A DNA stretch of 7,601 nt from NCBI GenBank assembly GCA_964400105.1, contig CAYNTG010000101.1:1-7601 (forward strand). The letters run 5' to 3'. Below, in pieces: positions 5,210 to 7,601 of this stretch (positions within the stretch are counted from its first letter, which is position 1; the number at the start of each line of letters is the position of its first letter). Both the position numbers and the translations under genes were made by a program. The DNA is from CAYNTG01 sp964400105. Its GTDB lineage: Bacteria; UBP14; UBA6098. The notes under the pieces are model-generated. The model was not told the DNA's origin. It saw only the letters and a list, made by a program, of their open reading frames with translations, and did not search any database.

Positions 5210-7150
5210 CTAACGCTTCGCCTTGACATGGTTAAGTTTGCCGCCGGCCAATATCGTTTCGCGCTGAAGTTTCGACAGGCCGTGCTCGACCGCAAATTCG
5301 AGTCTGCGGGTCCTATTCAAAACAACCAACGGTTCGTTCTTCTCGAGCTTATCGCGGACATTCGCAATCTCGAGAGTATCGCCCGGCTCGATTCTATCAT
5401 AATCCGCCGGATCGACGAATATGAGCGGCAGAATGCCGAAATTGATCAGGTTCGCCGAATGGATGCGCTCGATCGATTTGGCGATCACAGCTTTCACGCC
5501 GAGGAACATCGGGCAAAGCGCGGCATGCTCTCGCGATGAGCCTTGTCCGTATGACAGCCCGGCCACGATGATATTGTGAAGACCTTTGTCTCGATTTGCG
5601 CCTGCCCTCGTCGCGAATGTCTCATCTACCGGCTCGAATACGAATGTCGAGTATTTTTCGGTGTTCGAGCGATACTTGAGCCTCACGCCGGCGGGCATGA
5701 TATGGTCGGTCGTGATTTTATCGCCGACCAGGATAGCTACCGGGCCGGAGATGTCGTCCGGTAACGGATCGTTTTTCGGTGGATCGCCGATATTCGGTCC
5801 GCGGAATATCTCGACCTTGCCCGGCTCGTCCGATGGCGAAATGATCATCGAATCGTCGATGGAAAAGTTTTCCGGCATCTCGAAAACCGGATAATTCTCT
5901 TCTCCCAGATCGCGCGGGTCGGTCATCACGCCGGTTAATGCACATGCCGCAGCCGTTTCCGGGCTGACGAGATATATGCCCGCCGACGTTGTGCCCGATC
6001 TTCCGAAGAAGTTGCGATTGTTCGTGCGGACGCTCACCGCGTCGGTTTGCGGCGCCTGACCGGCACCGATGCAAAATCCGCAGGCCGATTCCATGATACG
6101 TCCACCGGCTGCGATGATTTTTGACAGCGCGCCGTTGTCCGAGATCATGCGGAAGACCTGCTTCGATCCCGGAGCAACGATGAAACTCAACCCCGGATTG
6201 ACCTTCTTGCCATCGAGAACCTTCGCAACAATCATCAAATCCTGCAAAGACGAGTTCGTGCAGCTTCCGATAGCGACCTGATCGACCTTCATGCCGGCGA
6301 TCTCCGAGACCTTGCAGACGTTGTCCGGCGAGTGAGGCTGTGCGACCATGGGCACGAGTTTTGAAAGGTCGATCTCGATTATGCGGTCAAATTGCGCGTC
6401 GGGGTCGGAATCGAGCGGAATCCAGCCATCGCCGCGTCCCTGTGCTTCGAGGAACTGCTTCGTCAGCTCGTCCGAAGGGAATATTGACGTCGTAACGCCG
6501 AGTTCCGCGCCCATGTTCGTGATCGTTGCGCGTTCTGGCACGGAGAGTGTTTTCACGCCCTCGCCGCCGTATTCGACGATGGTTCCAACGTTGCCCTTGG
6601 TAGTCATTATTTCGAGGAGTGCGAGGATAACGTCCTTTGCCGTTACCCAGGGGCGCAGCTTCCCGGTCAGTTCGACACGCACGATCTTGGGGTATGTTAT
6701 AAAAAACGGTTGACCGGCCATTGCCATAGCCACATCGAGGCCGCCCGCGCCGATAGCCATCATCCCGATTCCTCCGCCGGTCGGAGTGTGGCTGTCGGAG
6801 CCGAGAAGCGTCTTTCCGGGCTGACCGAAGCGCTCGAGGTGCACCTGATGGCATATGCCGTTTCCGGGCTTTGACAACAAGATGCCATATTTCGCCGCGA
6901 CGGACTGAAGATATCGGTGATCGTCCGCGTTCTCGAAACCCATCTGTAGAGTGTTATGGTCGATATAGCTGACGGAAAGTTCGGTCTTCACGCGCGGAAT
7001 TTCGAGCGACTCGAATTGGAGATATGCCATCGTTCCGGTGGCGTCCTGTGTGAGGGTCTGGTCGATTATTATTCCGACTTGATTTCCGGGGATTTCCTTG
7101 CCCTCGACGATATGCTTTCGAATGATTTTCTGTGCGATCGAGAGTCCCAT
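5210..7150 (-). CDS. acn: Aconitate hydratase, monomeric 'Aquifex type' [4Fe-4S]
   Basis: This 646-residue cytoplasmic enzyme should interconvert citrate and isocitrate through cis-aconitate in the TCA cycle. The catalytic iron-sulfur domains carry QTLTQDATGT (31-40), SDSHTPTGGG (118-127) and GSCTNSS (295-301). The cluster ligands are Cys297, Cys357 and Cys360 (ACGFCIGAG). FFGRSGT (381-387) contributes substrate-binding Arg/Ser. The C-terminal swivelling domain (about 465-646) has GDKITTDHIMPAG and the substrate loop YGQGSSREHA (534-543). At about 650 residues it is much shorter than AcnA (about 890) or AcnB. It fits the putative aconitase family described as Aquifex type, which sits between isopropylmalate isomerase large-plus-small subunits and classical aconitase. 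Homoaconitase or IPM isomerase is less likely because the swivel domain is fused and there are no leucine or lysine genes nearby. AAGGAGG (7154-7160) is 3 nt before the ATG. A strong terminator follows the gene, making it a stand-alone unit. Confidence 0.95.
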   Translation of the reverse strand: MGLSIAQKIIRKHIVEGKEIPGNQVGIIIDQTLTQDATGTMAYLQFESLEIPRVKTELSVSYIDHNTLQMGFENADDHRYLQSVAAKYGILLSKPGNGICHQVHLERFGQPGKTLLGSDSHTPTGGGIGMMAIGAGGLDVAMAMAGQPFFITYPKIVRVELTGKLRPWVTAKDVILALLEIMTTKGNVGTIVEYGGEGVKTLSVPERATITNMGAELGVTTSIFPSDELTKQFLEAQGRGDGWIPLDSDPDAQFDRIIEIDLSKLVPMVAQPHSPDNVCKVSEIAGMKVDQVAIGSCTNSSLQDLMIVAKVLDGKKVNPGLSFIVAPGSKQVFRMISDNGALSKIIAAGGRIMESACGFCIGAGQAPQTDAVSVRTNNRNFFGRSGTTSAGIYLVSPETAAACALTGVMTDPRDLGEENYPVFEMPENFSIDDSMIISPSDEPGKVEIFRGPNIGDPPKNDPLPDDISGPVAILVGDKITTDHIMPAGVRLKYRSNTEKYSTFVFEPVDETFATRAGANRDKGLHNIIVAGLSYGQGSSREHAALCPMFLGVKAVIAKSIERIHSANLINFGILPLIFVDPADYDRIEPGDTLEIANVRDKLEKNEPLVVLNRTRRLEFAVEHGLSKLQRETILAGGKLNHVKAKR

Positions 7151-7432
7151 TTTCCTCCTTATTTTTCCCTAATACTTGCTAATTAAATAAACGATTCGAT
7201 AAGCTAATAATTATTTTATGTAATGCAAGAATAAAGTGCAGCTTCAATGGTTTCTATTTTGCGTCATATTATATTGCGATATATAGCAAAATCGCCGATT
7301 AAGATATTTTCATGGAGTGGTATCGGTAGTCGTTTATACGTTAAAGCTTATTTGAGATCGTAGAAAAAACTATACCGTAGTTGATTTTTTTAAATCCAAC
7401 GCAAACGCATGAAATGATATTGAACAGTTAAA
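7151..7432. other. AT-rich leader of the aconitase gene
   Basis: There is no gene on either strand. The stretch nearest the gene (7154-7230) is very AT-rich and must carry the promoter, though no clear -35/-10 pair stands out. A nested dyad lies at 7256-7292: outer ATTTTGC/GCAAAAT (7 bp) enclosing TATAT-TGCG-ATATA (7270-7283). It is a possible operator or 5' UTR structure. A perfect ribosome binding site is at 7154-7160. Confidence 0.5.
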
Positions 7433-7601
7433 TCATTTCAAATAGATAATTTTACTCGTGGTCGTCTCATCACCCATCCTCGCGTGGACCAGATAAACTC
7501 CGCTGCCGACGGATTCGTCCGGTTGCCAGACAAACAATCCCCCCGTCTCGCTTTGCTCGACACCCCCCTTATTAAGGGGGGCAGGGGGGATTCTTCCGAC
7601 C
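7433..7601 (-). CDS. C-terminus of a secreted protein with FlgD-like/T9SS-like sorting domain (partial)
   Basis: The frame enters from the right edge and ends at TGA 7433-7435, giving 55 visible residues. After removing an inserted element the tail reads GRFVWQPDESVGSGVYLV, then a GDE turn, and ends KIIYLK. This matches the 'W-x-P-D-E-x-x-GSGVYLV-x-A...K-x-x-YLK' pattern. That pattern is typical of C-terminal FlgD Ig-like / type IX secretion sorting domains in FCB-group and candidate-phylum surface proteins. The bulk of the protein lies outside the window, so its function is unknown. In frame between Arg3 and Phe23 are 19 residues (IPPAPLNKGG...GGL) coded by a 57-bp palindromic element. These residues do not belong to the domain fold. 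The frame stays open through the element. I see the motif and insertion directly; secretion is inferred. Confidence 0.75.
   Translation of the reverse strand, partial: VGRIPPAPLNKGGVEQSETGGLFVWQPDESVGSGVYLVHARMGDETTTSKIIYLK
7536..7592. mobile_element. 57-bp palindromic mini-element inserted in frame in a coding region
   Basis: The element is bounded by perfect 9-bp terminal inverted repeats AATCCCCCC (7536-7544) and GGGGGGATT (7584-7592). Inside is a 19-nt palindrome, CCCCCCTTA-T-TAAGGGGGG (7563-7581). The length is a multiple of three and the host frame has no stop through it, so the host protein gains 19 residues. Precise removal rejoins AG|G (Arg) to TTT GTC TGG and restores a normal sorting-domain sequence. 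No transposase is encoded, so movement would need help in trans. It resembles REP-like or Rickettsia palindromic elements in behaviour, not in sequence. Confidence 0.7.

Noticed and set aside
6387..6854. A 155-codon minus-strand open frame inside aconitase
   Set aside because: It is in another frame of a fully intact enzyme and its translation is Arg-rich and low complexity, typical of a shadow frame.
7383..7396. GATTTTTTTAAATC as a hairpin or promoter
   Set aside because: The dyad is a short A/T run of only 5 bp, of a kind common by chance in this AT-rich leader.
7411..7439. GAAATGAT/ATCATTTC dyad at the stop of the secreted protein as a terminator
   Set aside because: The 8-bp AT-rich stem has a 13-nt loop, overlaps the stop codon and has no T run after it on the transcribed strand.

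Overview
The window looks like chromosomal DNA from a Gram-negative bacterium with an outer membrane. It carries a MacA-type periplasmic adaptor, a MacB-type transporter, a lipoprotein with a clear lipobox, and the C-terminus of a protein ending in a FlgD-like / type IX-secretion-like sorting motif. That motif together with an 'Aquifex-type' aconitase suggests one of the FCB-group or related candidate phyla (Zixibacteria, Cloacimonadota, WOR-3/TA06-like lineages). This is inferred from motif style and no lineage marker is present. The five confident complete genes all lie on the minus strand, so they are described right to left.

Right edge (7433-7601): the last 55 residues of a large exported or surface protein. 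Its sorting domain is interrupted in frame by a 57-bp element with perfect 9-bp terminal inverted repeats and an internal 19-nt palindrome. A gene-free, AT-rich leader of about 280 bp follows (7151-7432), and then a complete aconitase gene (5210-7150) with a strong ribosome binding site. A convincing intrinsic terminator (5154-5179) closes it, so aconitase appears to be a single-gene transcription unit.

Centre (4416-5209): about 790 bp without a conventional gene. It holds a cluster of GC-rich palindromes (4656-4709), an AT-rich palindrome (4743-4765) and a 70-codon stop-free minus-strand frame that looks coding-like but has no upstream start. It may be a repeat element carrying a decayed gene fragment.

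Left (184-4415): a four-gene export operon in the order lipoprotein, MacA-like adaptor, MacB-type ATPase, MacB-type permease. Spacings are 92 bp, 1 bp and a 4-bp ATGA overlap, so at least the last three genes should be co-translated. The adaptor, ATPase and permease form an inner-membrane tripartite-type machine. The lipoprotein has a CBM9-like beta domain followed by a Gly/Met-rich tail and is an unusual partner. No TolC-type outer-membrane channel is encoded in the window. At the extreme left a plus-strand open frame (3-305) may be the end of a convergent gene that runs antisense into the permease.

The observations most worth following are the in-frame palindromic element inside the secreted protein, the coding-like palindromic intergenic block, and the CBM9-like Gly-rich lipoprotein tied to a MacAB-type exporter.
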